Counted from the first letter of the stretch, positions 50,342 through 59,116 are shown. The stretch is DNA of 64,000 nucleotides from Roseateles sp. SL47 (GCF_026625885.1 NZ_CP113068.1:1860001-1924000), one strand, 5' to 3'. Made by a program: numbers and translations. The notes: generated by a model not told the origin, from the letters alone.

Positions 50342-51169
50342 TTGGCAGGGCATTCGGCATCGGATGTGATCCGCACCGGGGTGATGGCGTATGTGTCGGC
50401 CTCGGTGAATAAGCAGATCGGCGACACCTTCAAGTTGGGCAGCATGACCTTCTATAACACCGTGGCGCACGGGGTGTGGGGGTGTGCGGAAGCCAAGCTC
50501 AATGGAGGGGCCTGCAGTTCAGGCTTCCGGGGTGGATTGGCCGGGGCGGCGTTGTCCAACTATGCGGATTTGGAGTACAAGAAGGGTAGCGAAGGGGTCA
50601 ACATCGCGGTAAACACGGCTATTCATGCGGTGACCGGTGGGTTGGCGTCGCTGGCGGGTGGGGGAAAGTTTGCGGAAGGGGCGAAAAGTGCGGCGTATGC
50701 GTACCTCTTTAATGCCCTGGGGCACAAGATCATCAAGGAGCTGTACGACCTCAGGAGCGGCCAATACGCAGGCGAACTGCGTGGACATCACAAGTTTGAT
50801 GAGGCGCTGGCCCGCAAATACGACGACTACATGTCGCCCGATGCCGTCAACGCTGCGGCGACTGATCGAATCGGCCAGGGGTACACAAACACCGGATTGC
50901 CTAGTGATCCCCACGCGTGGAACGATGCGCACAAGGCTGCGACTCGTGCCCTCGATACGCAAATGGACGATTGGATTGCTTCTGGGAGGATCTCGAAGGA
51001 TCAACCGATGACCCAGCGGCAATACTACGAGTTCATGAACGAGGCGAGCAGAGTTCCCGCGGTCAGCAATTTCTGGAAGTCGATACAGGAGTTTGTGGAC
51101 CTGATGCAAAGCTGCGGGATTCAACCAAAACTGCGCGGCATGCCACGTGCTCGCGGTCTCTCTGAGTAG
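50342..51169 (+). CDS. Orphan Rhs C-terminal module, toxin 1 (copy A)
   Basis: A headless Rhs end. Homology to the shared Rhs linker starts at 50297 (AVAQCNALGQAGWAALAGHS) in a frame open from 50249; the first usable start is a TTG at 50342. The linker (about 120 residues, ending AEGAKSAAYAYLF) is the hydrophobic pre-toxin region also found in the two long Rhs genes. The last 152 residues are a distinct toxin domain with GELRGHHKFDEAL; the GHH suggests an HNH/EndoVII-type nuclease of the Tox-GHH sort, with low certainty. Without core and N-terminus it cannot be secreted alone and may serve as a donor cassette. The immunity gene follows after 5 bases. Confidence 0.72.
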   Translation: MAGHSASDVIRTGVMAYVSASVNKQIGDTFKLGSMTFYNTVAHGVWGCAEAKLNGGACSSGFRGGLAGAALSNYADLEYKKGSEGVNIAVNTAIHAVTGGLASLAGGGKFAEGAKSAAYAYLFNALGHKIIKELYDLRSGQYAGELRGHHKFDEALARKYDDYMSPDAVNAAATDRIGQGYTNTGLPSDPHAWNDAHKAATRALDTQMDDWIASGRISKDQPMTQRQYYEFMNEASRVPAVSNFWKSIQEFVDLMQSCGIQPKLRGMPRARGLSE

Positions 51170-51174
51170 TCGCC

Positions 51175-51651
51175 ATGAACGCCGACCTGCGTCATCAAGT
51201 CTTGGAGTTGAAGTTCGCCAAGCGATATGGCGAAGCAGTGGATCTTGTTCGACGTGCGGCCGAGGATGGCGACGTCGCAGCAAGGGTTATGTTGGCCCGG
51301 ATGTGGGAGGCCGCTGGGCTATCTCGAGCGGAAGCCGATGAACACGTGGAGTTCGCTCATCGGCATCTTGAGCCGGTAGACATCATTGGGCACTTGGAGC
51401 TTTACGGCGCATATGCCGATGGCCTCGGTGACATCGACTATGACCTCAAGGCTCGCAGAAGCTTCGAGCACCTATTGGTTGCGGCCGAGCGGGACGCCGG
51501 GCACACGTACTCGCTTGCGGTTGCGCGCGCGTACCGCACGGGAGGACTAGCTGTCCCTGTCGATATCGCAAAGGCTGCTTGGTGGTACAGGAAAGCGGCG
51601 GCGCAGGGAAGTCCAGACGCGCCGAGGGAACTGGAATCCCTTGATCGTTGA
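51175..51651 (+). CDS. Sel1-repeat protein, probable immunity to toxin 1 (copy A)
   Basis: A 158-aa soluble helical protein. The C-terminal half matches Sel1/TPR-like repeats: YSLAVARAYRTGGLAVPVDIAKAAWWYRKAAAQGS. Sel1 proteins are frequent immunity proteins in Rhs and other polymorphic toxin loci. It starts 5 bases after the toxin 1 stop and is duplicated with it as a unit, which supports the pairing. Copy B differs by Asp to Gly in GLGDIDYD. No signal peptide, so it should protect in the cytoplasm, which fits a nuclease. Confidence 0.72.
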   Translation: MNADLRHQVLELKFAKRYGEAVDLVRRAAEDGDVAARVMLARMWEAAGLSRAEADEHVEFAHRHLEPVDIIGHLELYGAYADGLGDIDYDLKARRSFEHLLVAAERDAGHTYSLAVARAYRTGGLAVPVDIAKAAWWYRKAAAQGSPDAPRELESLDR

Positions 51652-51674
51652 GCCGAACGGAGGTCTGGTCAGGT

Positions 51675-51797
51675 TCAGCTTCTTGCGTTGATGACCTCGA
51701 TGGCTTGTGCCACGCTGACGATCCTGGCGCCCTGATGCTCGGTGACGGACAGAAGCGGCTTGCCCCCGGTGACGAGGGGATCGGCCTTGGCGGCGAG
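51675..51797 (-). pseudogene. PIN-domain toxin remnant, C-terminal 40 residues (copy A)
   Basis: On the minus strand a frame ending at the TGA 51677-51675 encodes ADPLVTGGKPLLSVTEHQGA and then RIVSVAQAIEVINARS. This matches the C-terminal end of PIN-family toxins (pattern xD-x-(L/V)-(V/I)-T/S-G-D/G-K-x-L-L...G-I/V-x-I-V). The upstream part is missing; Rhs sequence begins where it stops. It lies antisense under the first 18 codons of the neighbouring Rhs reading frame. Confidence 0.6.
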
Positions 51798-54321
51798 CGC
51801 GGTGAGCTACGACGACAGCGGCCGCCTGGCGACCCAGACCTATCCGACGGGGCTGCAGGTGGTCTACCGCTACAGTGATCTGGGCTTTGTGCAGAGCTTG
51901 AATCTGGGCACGGCGGTGGTGATCACGCCGCAAGCCGATGCCTCAGGCGTGGTGGCCCCGGGGGCCACTCTGGCCGCAGGCGCGGTGCTCTGGTCGGCCA
52001 AGACCTACAACGCTCGCGGTCAGGCTCAACAGTCCGGCTACGGTAACGGTGTGGTCAGTCAGTCCGGGTTTGACGGCTGGACTGGGCGACCCACGACGCT
52101 GGCGGCGGGATTGAGCGGTGGCACGGAGGTGCTCAGCCAGAGCTACGGATGGGACAACCTTGGCCGGCTCAGGACTCGCACCGATGCCAACGGCGCGGGC
52201 GGCGGGACCGGCGCGGTCACGGATGATCTGATCTACGACGAGTTGGGGCGGCTCAAGAGCTACACCGTCAGTGCGCCGCAGATGCCCAACCTGACGCGCA
52301 CCGTGGAGTTGCGCTACAACGCCGGTGGCCAGTTGCTCTACAAGAGTGACGTGGGGATCTACAGCTATGGCGTGGTCGGACATGCACACGCGTTGGCAGC
52401 CGTGGCCAGCACAACGGCGGGTATCGAAAGCGCCAGTTATGGCTATGACGCCAGCGGCAATCTGGTGAGTGCCACGGCGGGCAAGTATCGCGCGCTCACC
52501 TACACCAGCTTCAACCTGCCAGCCGGTCAGGGTGCCAACGGGACAGGGGCCTTGCAGGGGGCGCCGGGGGGCGCGGCGTACGGCTGGTATTACGACGAGA
52601 ACCATCAGCGGCTCAAGGAAGTACGCAGCGATGCCAGCGGCACCCGCACCACCTGGATGCTGCATCCCGACGCGGCGGGAGGCTTGAGCTTCGAAACCGA
52701 GACGATGGTAGGCGCAGGCGCGACGACGACGCGCAACCGCCATTACCTGAGCGCAGGCGGCAGCAGCATCGGCGTGATCATCACAGCCGACGTGCTGCCG
52801 ACGCTGGTGGCTGGGCAGACCGCACCGGTTGTGCTGAGCACGGTGACGGCGGTGAGGGTGGAGTACTGGCACAAGGACTCGCTGGGCAGCCTGATGGCCA
52901 CGACGGACCACCGAGGAGTCGTGACGGCGCGCTACAGCTACGACCCGTTTGGCAAGCGCCGCCAGGCCAATGGGACGTATGACGCCGCTGGGGTGCTGGT
53001 GGTGGACTGGGTGGCTGCCGCCAACTACGGCACCGACCGTGGTTTTACAGGGCATGAGCATCTGGACGATGTGGGCCTGATCCACATGAACGGGCGGATT
53101 TACGACCCGACGCTGGGGGTGTTCCTGCAGGCAGATCCCATGATCCAGTCGGCAGACGATCTGCAGAACTACAACCGCTACGGGTACTGCTTCAACAACC
53201 CGATGACGTGTACGGACCCGACGGGCTATAGCTTCCTGTCCAAATGGGTGGGTTCGACGCTGATCGGCGGGGTGCTGGACTTCTTTGCGCCCGGGCTGGG
53301 CACCTTGCTGTCTTCGCTGTATCAGGCGCGGCTAATTGCGCGTACGAAGTTGGGGTACCAACTGGGCAGCATCGCCATCGGCGTGATGTCGGCGGTGTAT
53401 TGCAAAGGGGCCGTTGCGCAATGCAATGCCCTGGGGCAGGCGGGCTGGGCAGCGTTGGCGGGGCATTCGGCATCGGATGTGATCCGCACCGGGGTGATGG
53501 CGTATGTGTCGGCCTCGGTGAATAAGCAGATCGGCGACACCTTCAAGGTAGGCAGCATGGCCTTCTATAACACCGTGGCGCACGGGGTGTGGGGGTGTGC
53601 GGAAGCCAAGCTCAATGGAGGAGCCTGTAGTTCAGGCTTCCGGGGTGGACTGGCCGGGGCGGCGTTGTCCAACTATGCGAATTTGGAGTACAACAAGGGC
53701 AGCGAAGGGGTCAACATCGCGGTGAATACGGCGATTCATGCGGTGACCGGTGGGTTGGCGTCGCTGGCGGGTGGGGGAAAGTTTGCGGAAGGGGCGAAAA
53801 GTGCGGCGTATGCGTATCTCTTTAGTCGGGCAGCATCTGGCGACTTTGGCTTCGGCTATCTTGGGGATGACAAGGCAGGTGGGTCGCCTACGAGTGTTTC
53901 GAACCGCGTAATCTTTCTGAAGGCCGACGATCTGAACTACGCCACTGCTTTGAGTTCTAATCCGCAAGATGGCGAGTTTCTTATTATTGGACATGGAAAT
54001 GAAATTGCGCAGACCATGTCGGGCATGACGGGTTCTCAAATGGCGGAGTATCTGAGGGCTAATACAAACTGGCAGCCGGGGCAAACAGTACGGGTTGATG
54101 CGTGTTGGTTGGGCAATTCACCTAACGGTTTTGCGCAGCAGTTGGCAAACGGGTTAAATACCACTGTGATTGCATCGCCGGTGCGTACGCTCGACATGGC
54201 TGGCACGTCCGTTCCCGTGTATAGCTGGGCATTCTCCTCAACTAGAGCCTTGCCTCTCTGGCCAGCTTCTTGGAAGCGGTTCACACCCACCCCGCCATCG
54301 AAGACGGGGAGTGCGCCATGA
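51742..54321 (+). CDS. Headless Rhs core protein with caspase/C80-like C-terminal domain (toxin 2)
   Basis: An 859-aa Rhs protein without the N-terminal PAAR/VgrG-binding part. The first 18 codons from the GTG at 51742 read through the antisense PIN remnant, so the true Rhs homology starts near codon 20 (AVSYDDSGRLATQTYPTGLQ). YD repeats follow, then the Rhs-associated core ending YGYCFNNPMTCTDPTGYS with the DPTG near residue 492. A hydrophobic linker runs to residue 694. The C-terminal domain (695-859) has FLIIGHGNEIAQTMSGM (His751) and VRVDACWLGNSPNGFAQQL (Cys788), the His-Gly ... Asp-Ala-Cys order of caspase-like/C80 cysteine peptidases; a protease activity is inferred. The stop overlaps the next ATG (ATGA). 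Confidence 0.82.
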   Translation: MTDRSGLPPVTRGSALAASAVSYDDSGRLATQTYPTGLQVVYRYSDLGFVQSLNLGTAVVITPQADASGVVAPGATLAAGAVLWSAKTYNARGQAQQSGYGNGVVSQSGFDGWTGRPTTLAAGLSGGTEVLSQSYGWDNLGRLRTRTDANGAGGGTGAVTDDLIYDELGRLKSYTVSAPQMPNLTRTVELRYNAGGQLLYKSDVGIYSYGVVGHAHALAAVASTTAGIESASYGYDASGNLVSATAGKYRALTYTSFNLPAGQGANGTGALQGAPGGAAYGWYYDENHQRLKEVRSDASGTRTTWMLHPDAAGGLSFETETMVGAGATTTRNRHYLSAGGSSIGVIITADVLPTLVAGQTAPVVLSTVTAVRVEYWHKDSLGSLMATTDHRGVVTARYSYDPFGKRRQANGTYDAAGVLVVDWVAAANYGTDRGFTGHEHLDDVGLIHMNGRIYDPTLGVFLQADPMIQSADDLQNYNRYGYCFNNPMTCTDPTGYSFLSKWVGSTLIGGVLDFFAPGLGTLLSSLYQARLIARTKLGYQLGSIAIGVMSAVYCKGAVAQCNALGQAGWAALAGHSASDVIRTGVMAYVSASVNKQIGDTFKVGSMAFYNTVAHGVWGCAEAKLNGGACSSGFRGGLAGAALSNYANLEYNKGSEGVNIAVNTAIHAVTGGLASLAGGGKFAEGAKSAAYAYLFSRAASGDFGFGYLGDDKAGGSPTSVSNRVIFLKADDLNYATALSSNPQDGEFLIIGHGNEIAQTMSGMTGSQMAEYLRANTNWQPGQTVRVDACWLGNSPNGFAQQLANGLNTTVIASPVRTLDMAGTSVPVYSWAFSSTRALPLWPASWKRFTPTPPSKTGSAP

Positions 54322-54710
54322 ATCGTGCCGCCCGAGTGCTACTCGTTTTGCTGCTCCTTCCTCTTGTGGGCTACTTGGGATGGCGAGGTCTTCCCACCAC
54401 TAACTGCTGCGACTTGGTCGACAGGGAATATGCGGAATACGAGTCTCTTGTAGCACGCGCTGCATCTGGGGATATGGTCGCGACAGAGCGGCTATATCGT
54501 GACGCGAAGGCCGCTGGGCACTTTGTTGATGCACGGAGGTGGGCGCTGGTGGGTGCTATGGCCGACTCGGAGGTGCTATTTAAGGAGTATGTCGGCATCT
54601 ACAAGACGTTGAGCTTTGAGTCACGGATGGCGGACGATGCGGTGATTCGAAAGAACTTAACTCGCCCAGGGGCTCGACAGTTGACTGTGGTACTTGGAAT
54701 CCGCTCCTGA
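54318..54710 (+). CDS. Membrane protein, probable immunity to toxin 2
   Basis: A 130-aa protein with one N-terminal membrane helix (VLLVLLLLPLVGYLGW) and a helical domain (YAEYESLVARAASGDMVATERLYRDAK) that resembles a Sel1-like repeat. Its ATG overlaps the stop of the toxin 2 gene by four bases, the tight coupling usual for toxin-immunity pairs. The membrane anchor suggests protection at the periplasmic face. No similar gene follows the other Rhs copy, in line with specificity to this C-terminal domain. Confidence 0.68.
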   Translation: MNRAARVLLVLLLLPLVGYLGWRGLPTTNCCDLVDREYAEYESLVARAASGDMVATERLYRDAKAAGHFVDARRWALVGAMADSEVLFKEYVGIYKTLSFESRMADDAVIRKNLTRPGARQLTVVLGIRS

Positions 54711-54762
54711 TGTTTGGCCGATGGATCATGTGGCATCAGGCAGGCCCCAAGGGCCAAATTCG

Positions 54763-54947
54763 GGCTCTTTGCGCGTTAATTGATGATGGCTCATTCCATG
54801 AGCGACCTGATCGTCAAGATGGCTGCTCGCATTGCATGTTTTGCGGTGCTGGAGCCGAAGATGGACCCAAGAGAGTTGAAACAGTGGCTGAGTTCGGTGG
54901 CCCGGCTGACGGCGCGGCAGAAGGCTGAATTGCTCAAGGCCTTGGGG
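54763..54947 (+). mobile_element. IS1595-type fragment (5' end only)
   Basis: 185 bases identical or almost identical to the transposase end of the complete IS1595-type element at 55009-56079, in the opposite orientation. It starts with the same terminal repeat GGCTCTTTGCGCGTTAATT and encodes the first 55 transposase residues (from the ATG at 54783) up to LLKALG. It is cut at the left end of the IS5-type element; the remainder is not found on the other side. Confidence 0.88.
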
Positions 54948-55008
54948 CACTTCTCAAAACCTCTCTCACACCTGACACCGGAATCGGTCACCATACAGGC
55001 CATGATCA

Positions 55009-56079
55009 GGCTCTTTGATCGTTAATTAGTGATGCTCTCCAGCCCAATTGCCAAAGCCAACAGTGGCGCGGACTTACGTGGGTTTTTGCTGGCGCGATCC
55101 AACGCACGGAACCACCCGAGGTAGCTCTGCAAGTAGTCCGTGGCCACGCCCTTGAATCGCGCAATCCAGCCCTTGAGGCGGCTGTGATATCCGTTGGCGT
55201 TCTGAATGTGCCAGGGCCCGCGCACCCGCTCGCCGGCGCTCATGTTGAGCGCCTCATGCTGAAGCTTCAGATCGATGGCGGCCGCCGCCATCGCCGCCGA
55301 GCCATCCGTGCACAGGATGGCGTCTGGGTGAAGGGTCGGCCGGAGTGCTTGCGTCAGGCAGTCCTTCGACACTGCGTCCAGCAAGAAGTCTGCCGTCGCA
55401 CCCGAGCGGTCTCGGGCTACGAGGATAGGGATCAGGTCTTCGCCGCGCTGCGCGCGCGACACCCGCCCGCCGCGCTTGCGCGCCGGGCGGCCCGGGCGCT
55501 GGCCCTTGCTGGAGCGCAGGAAAAAGGTCTCATCGGCTTCCACCACGCCTGTGAGTGCTGCCGCCTTCACCGGCTGGGCCAGGCGCAGGAAGCGATGCCG
55601 CCAGCGGAACGCCGTGGAGGGCGCCACGTCCAGTGCGTCAGCACTCTGATGCACGCTCAGGCCCTGACACAGCACGTCTTGCTGCTTGAGCCACTTGGCC
55701 TTCAGACGCAGTCGGGCCAGCGGGGTGGCAGTCAGGGCATTGAAGCTGCGTCGGCAGGCGCGGCACTTGTAGCGCTGCAGCCCACTGGCGTTGCCGTTGC
55801 GCACGATGTGGGTGGCAGCGCAGTGCGGGCAGGCTGGGTGCACATCCAGGCGCGACTCCACCAGCGCGCGGACCTGGACTTCGTCTACGTCAGCCCCCAA
55901 GGCCTTGAGCAATTCAGCCTTCTGCCGCGCCGTCAGCCGGGCCACCGAACTCAGCCACTGCTTCAACTCTCTTGGGTCCATCTTCGGCTCCAGCACCGCA
56001 AAACATGCGATGCGAGCAGCCATCTTGACGATCAGGTCGCTCATGGAATGAGCCATCATCAATTAACGCGCAAAGAGCC
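55009..56079 (-). mobile_element. Complete IS1595-type insertion sequence
   Basis: 1,071 bp with terminal inverted repeats GGCTCTTTGATCGTTAATTA (55009) and GGCTCTTTGCGCGTTAATT (other strand, from 56079). It is flanked by an exact 8-bp target duplication, CATGATCA, at 55001-55008 and 56080-56087. The target includes the start codon of the IS5 transposase. One transposase gene on the minus strand; both ends and the gene appear intact, so it could be active. Confidence 0.93.
55022..56059 (-). CDS. IS1595-family transposase
   Basis: About 345 aa. A zinc ribbon (CPHCAATHIVRNGN ... YKCRACRRSF) is followed by a helix-turn-helix region (QDVLCQGLSVHQSADALDVAPSTAFRWRHR) and the ISXO2-like catalytic domain: EADETFFLRSSKG, LCTDGSAA, and a C-terminal NGYHSRLKGWIARF with the conserved N/H. 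Typical of the ISPna2/IS1016-related part of the IS1595 family. The ATG at 56059 follows a TTG; the stop lies just inside the terminal repeat. Confidence 0.92.
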   Translation of the reverse strand: MMAHSMSDLIVKMAARIACFAVLEPKMDPRELKQWLSSVARLTARQKAELLKALGADVDEVQVRALVESRLDVHPACPHCAATHIVRNGNASGLQRYKCRACRRSFNALTATPLARLRLKAKWLKQQDVLCQGLSVHQSADALDVAPSTAFRWRHRFLRLAQPVKAAALTGVVEADETFFLRSSKGQRPGRPARKRGGRVSRAQRGEDLIPILVARDRSGATADFLLDAVSKDCLTQALRPTLHPDAILCTDGSAAMAAAAIDLKLQHEALNMSAGERVRGPWHIQNANGYHSRLKGWIARFKGVATDYLQSYLGWFRALDRASKNPRKSAPLLALAIGLESITN

Positions 56080-56080
56080 C

Positions 56081-56668
56081 ATGATCACACCCCGCATCAA
56101 GCCCTCGGCCTTCTGGCGCCGCCAGGCTTCATCTGACCTATTCGTTCAGGACCGACGTCAGGAGAAGATGGGCAGCTTCATCGCCAACCTCGCGGCGATG
56201 GACGAACTGGTGGACTTCGCAGCAGTTGCAGCTCAGGTGGAGGCAGCCTGCCCACGGCCCGACCGCAGCAAGGGTGGTCGCCCGCCGTACTCCACCGAGA
56301 TCATGGTGCGGCTGGTGTTCATCCAGTCGCTGTACAACTTGAGCGACGAGGAGTGCGAGTACCAGGTGCTGGACCGCATGAGCTTCCAGCACTTTTGCCG
56401 GCTTGCAGGCGAGCTGCACATCCCGGACGCACGCACGCTGTGGCGCTTCAAGCAGCAACTGGCCCAGGGTGGCCTGGGCGGGAGGGCCATCTTCGAGGCC
56501 GTGAGCCAGCAACTGCAGGCTCACGGCTACATCCCGCGAGGCGGGCAGATCGTGGACGCCAGCATCGTGCAGGCGCCGGTCACGCACACCAAGAGCGAGG
56601 AGCGCGAAGCGCTCAATGAAGGGCAGGCCCCTGAGGGCTGGTCCTCCAAGAAGCTGCGCCACACCGAC
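56081..56668 (+). pseudogene. IS5-type transposase, N-terminal part (split)
   Basis: Residues 1-196 of the transposase, from the ATG at 56081, with the DUF772-type N-terminal domain (RPPYSTEIMVRLVFIQSLYNLSDEECEYQVLDRM) and the first catalytic Asp in GGQIVDASIVQAP. The frame is broken at 56668 by the IS66-type element; the rest resumes at 59231. The promoter side is also cut off by the IS1595-type insertion directly before the ATG. Confidence 0.9.
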
Positions 56669-56746
56669 GTATGCGTCCGCCGAAGTCACCTTGAAGTCCG
56701 GTGACCGGAGTTGGATGCTTGTGTCCACGACCAAATTCGTGGACAT

Positions 56747-57154
56747 ATGGGCACTTCAGACTTGAGCACAGAGGAACCGAGGACACCGACTGGGCGTAGC
56801 TGGCGCCGGCATTCGGAAGAGTTCAAGACGCGAGTCATCGAGCTGGCGCGCCAGCCCGGCGTCTCGACGGCGGCGGTGGCTCTGGCCAACGGCCTCAACG
56901 CCAACATGCTGCGCCGCTGGGTTCGAGAGGCCGATGAGTGCGCCCCGAGCAGTGGACACAACGACACTGTGGCGGTGGTGCCGGCGTTTGTGCAGCTACC
57001 CATGCCGCAGGAGACGCCGCCCACCTTGCCACTAGCGTCGACGCAAGCGCCGAGCACCGTTGCGGTGGAGATCCGCCGTGGCGACACCACTGTTCAGGCC
57101 GAGCTGCAGATGGACGCGCGCAGCGCTGCCTGGCTGCGCGAGGTCCTGGGTTGA
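56747..57154 (+). CDS. tnpA: IS66 TnpA
   Basis: A 135-aa accessory protein with an N-terminal helix-turn-helix (RRHSEEFKTRVIELARQPGVSTAAVALANGLNANMLRRW), typical of IS66 OrfA. The ATG at 56747 gives the canonical N-terminus; a longer reading from 56711 runs into the terminal region. The stop overlaps the tnpB start. Confidence 0.9.
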   Translation: MGTSDLSTEEPRTPTGRSWRRHSEEFKTRVIELARQPGVSTAAVALANGLNANMLRRWVREADECAPSSGHNDTVAVVPAFVQLPMPQETPPTLPLASTQAPSTVAVEIRRGDTTVQAELQMDARSAAWLREVLG

Positions 57155-57483
57155 TCCGCGTCGATGCCGTCTGGTTGGCGGTGCAGCCCTTGGACATGCG
57201 GCTGGGCACCGAGGCCGCACTGGCCCGCGTGGTCGGCATCTTCGGTGCCGCGCATCCTCACCACGCCTACCTGTTTGCCAACCGTCGCGCCAACCGCATG
57301 AAGGTCCTCGTGCACGACGGTATCGGCGTGTGGCTCGCGGCCAGGCGGCTCAACGCCGGCAGGTTCGTGTGGCCACTGGACGGTGCGAGCACGCTGAGCC
57401 TGACGCGCGTGCAGCTCGACGCGCTGGTGCTGGGCCTGCCCTGGCAACGCCTGGGCGAGGCCGGCATCATCCGCACGATATGA
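57151..57483 (+). CDS. tnpB: IS66 TnpB
   Basis: A 110-aa protein matching the IS66 Orf2 family: IRVDAVWLAVQPLDMRLGTE, then RMKVLVHDGIGVWLAARRLN and FVWP. The TTG at 57151 overlaps the tnpA stop and gives the canonical first residues, implying translational coupling. Required for IS66 transposition; biochemical role unknown. Confidence 0.9.
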   Translation: MIRVDAVWLAVQPLDMRLGTEAALARVVGIFGAAHPHHAYLFANRRANRMKVLVHDGIGVWLAARRLNAGRFVWPLDGASTLSLTRVQLDALVLGLPWQRLGEAGIIRTI

Positions 57484-57559
57484 GCGTAGCTGCCCGAGGT
57501 CGGGCAATTGCGGGATATGCCGATGCGCTGAGTCGCTGCCTTCGGCACCATGACTCTCC

Positions 57560-59116
57560 ATGATCAGCGCGCAGCAACTGGAAGCCTTGGACCCGCAGAC
57601 GCGGCAGGCCGTGCAGTCGCTGCTCGCCCAGGTCCAGCAGCGTGACCACGAGCTCGCCTTCAAGCAGGCGCTCATCGACAAGCTCACGCACGAGATGGCG
57701 ATCCTCAAGCGGATGAAGTTCGCCGCCACGAGCGAGCGCTTCGCCAGCACCCTCTCGCCCGAGCAGAGAAGCCTGCTGGAGGAGACGCTGGACACCGACA
57801 TCCATGAGCTCGACGTCGAGCTGCAGCGTCATCGTAAGAAGGCCGACAAGAAGGACGAGGACGAGAAGAAGGCGCCCAAGCGCGCCCAGCTTCCCGCCCA
57901 CCTGCCGCGCCGCGACGTGCCGCACGAGCCGGCGGATACGGCCTGTGGTTGCGGCCAGGCCATGCAGCGCATCGGCGAGGACGTGGCCGAGAAGCTGGAC
58001 TACCAGCCCGGCGTGTTCACCGTTGAGCGCCACGTGCGTGGCAAGTGGGTCTGCAAGTGCTGCGAGCGCATCGTGCAGGCACCGGTGCCGGCCCACGTGA
58101 TCGACAAGGGCATCCCGACCACCGGCCTGCTGGCCCACGTGCTGGTGGCCAAGTTCATGGACCACTTGCCCCTGTACCGGCAGGAAGCTGTGTTCGCGCG
58201 GGCCGGCCACGTGATCGCCCGCTCGACGCTGGCGGAGTGGGTGGGCGCCTGTGGCGCGCAGCTGCAGCCGCTGGTGCAGGCCCTGGCCGACGAACTGCGG
58301 CGCCACCTGGTGCTGCATGCGGACGAGACGCCGGTGGCCATGCTCAAGCCGGGCAACGGCAAGACTCACAAGGCCTACATCTGGTCGTACTGCACGCCGA
58401 GCACTAACCCCGTCAAGGCGGTGGTGTTCGAGTTCAGCGAGACCCGCAGCGGCGAGAACGTGCGCGACTTTCTGCAGCTTGAGACGCCCAACGCCTGGAA
58501 GGGCACGCTGGTCACCGATGGGTTCAGCGGCTACTCGGCCTGCGTCGACAAGGGCGTGACGTCGGCACAGTGCATGGCGCACAGCCGGCGCAAGTTCCAT
58601 GAGCTGTGGGCCAACCATGGCAGCAAGGTCGGCGAGCAAGCGCTGCGCTTCTACCAAGCCCTGTTCCGCATCGAGCGCCAGGCCGAGAGCCTCACCAGCG
58701 AGGAGCGGCAGAGGATCCGGCAGCGCAAGTCACGACGGATCCTCGCCGTGTTCCACCGATGGTTGCTCGCACAGCGGCAGCTGGTGCCGCCCGGCTCCGC
58801 GACCATCAAGGCCATCGACTACAGCCTGAAGCGCTGGAAGGAACTCACGCACTTCGTGGGCGACGGCGACGTGCCGATCTCCAACAATTGGGTCGAGAAC
58901 CAGATCCGCCCGATCGCGATCGGCAGATCGAATTGGCTCTTCGCCGGCAGCCTGCGAGCGGGCAAGCGCGCGGCGGCCATCATGAGCCTGCTGCACTCGG
59001 CCCGCATCAACGGGCACGACCCGTACGCCTATTTCAAGGACGTGCTGGATCGCTTGCCGACGCACCCGGCAAGCCGGATCGACGAGCTGCTGCCGCACCG
59101 CTGGTCACCGAGCTGA
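57560..59116 (+). CDS. tnpC: IS66 transposase (TnpC)
   Basis: A 518-aa DDE transposase. An N-terminal coiled coil (LEALDPQTRQAVQSLLAQVQ ...), a Lys-rich linker, a zinc-binding segment (ACGCGQAMQRIGED ... WVCKCCERIVQAP) and the catalytic core with HADETPVAML (first Asp), LVTDGFSGYSA (second Asp) and NNWVENQIRPIAIGRSNWLFAGS (Glu) are all present. It looks complete. Confidence 0.95.
   Translation: MISAQQLEALDPQTRQAVQSLLAQVQQRDHELAFKQALIDKLTHEMAILKRMKFAATSERFASTLSPEQRSLLEETLDTDIHELDVELQRHRKKADKKDEDEKKAPKRAQLPAHLPRRDVPHEPADTACGCGQAMQRIGEDVAEKLDYQPGVFTVERHVRGKWVCKCCERIVQAPVPAHVIDKGIPTTGLLAHVLVAKFMDHLPLYRQEAVFARAGHVIARSTLAEWVGACGAQLQPLVQALADELRRHLVLHADETPVAMLKPGNGKTHKAYIWSYCTPSTNPVKAVVFEFSETRSGENVRDFLQLETPNAWKGTLVTDGFSGYSACVDKGVTSAQCMAHSRRKFHELWANHGSKVGEQALRFYQALFRIERQAESLTSEERQRIRQRKSRRILAVFHRWLLAQRQLVPPGSATIKAIDYSLKRWKELTHFVGDGDVPISNNWVENQIRPIAIGRSNWLFAGSLRAGKRAAAIMSLLHSARINGHDPYAYFKDVLDRLPTHPASRIDELLPHRWSPS

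Larger units (their letters stand above)
50389..53771 (+). repeat. Long direct repeat, copy A (3,383 bp)
   Basis: Nearly identical to 59874-63256 at a constant offset of 9,485 bases. It spans the toxin 1 linker, toxin 1, its immunity gene, the PIN remnant, the Rhs core and most of the second linker. Only scattered substitutions were noted. The copies part where each Rhs gene enters its own C-terminal domain. The linker itself (about 410 bp) occurs four times in the window: near 50297, 53411, 59874 and 62896. Confidence 0.95.

Noticed and set aside
50342..51169. The Rhs fragments as complete secreted toxins
   Set aside because: They lack core cage and N-terminal trafficking parts; treated as orphan C-terminal modules.
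55184..56704. 506-codon plus-strand frame spanning the IS1595-type element and the IS5 transposase
   Set aside because: The first 300 codons are antisense to the IS1595 transposase; the true IS5 start is the ATG at 56081.
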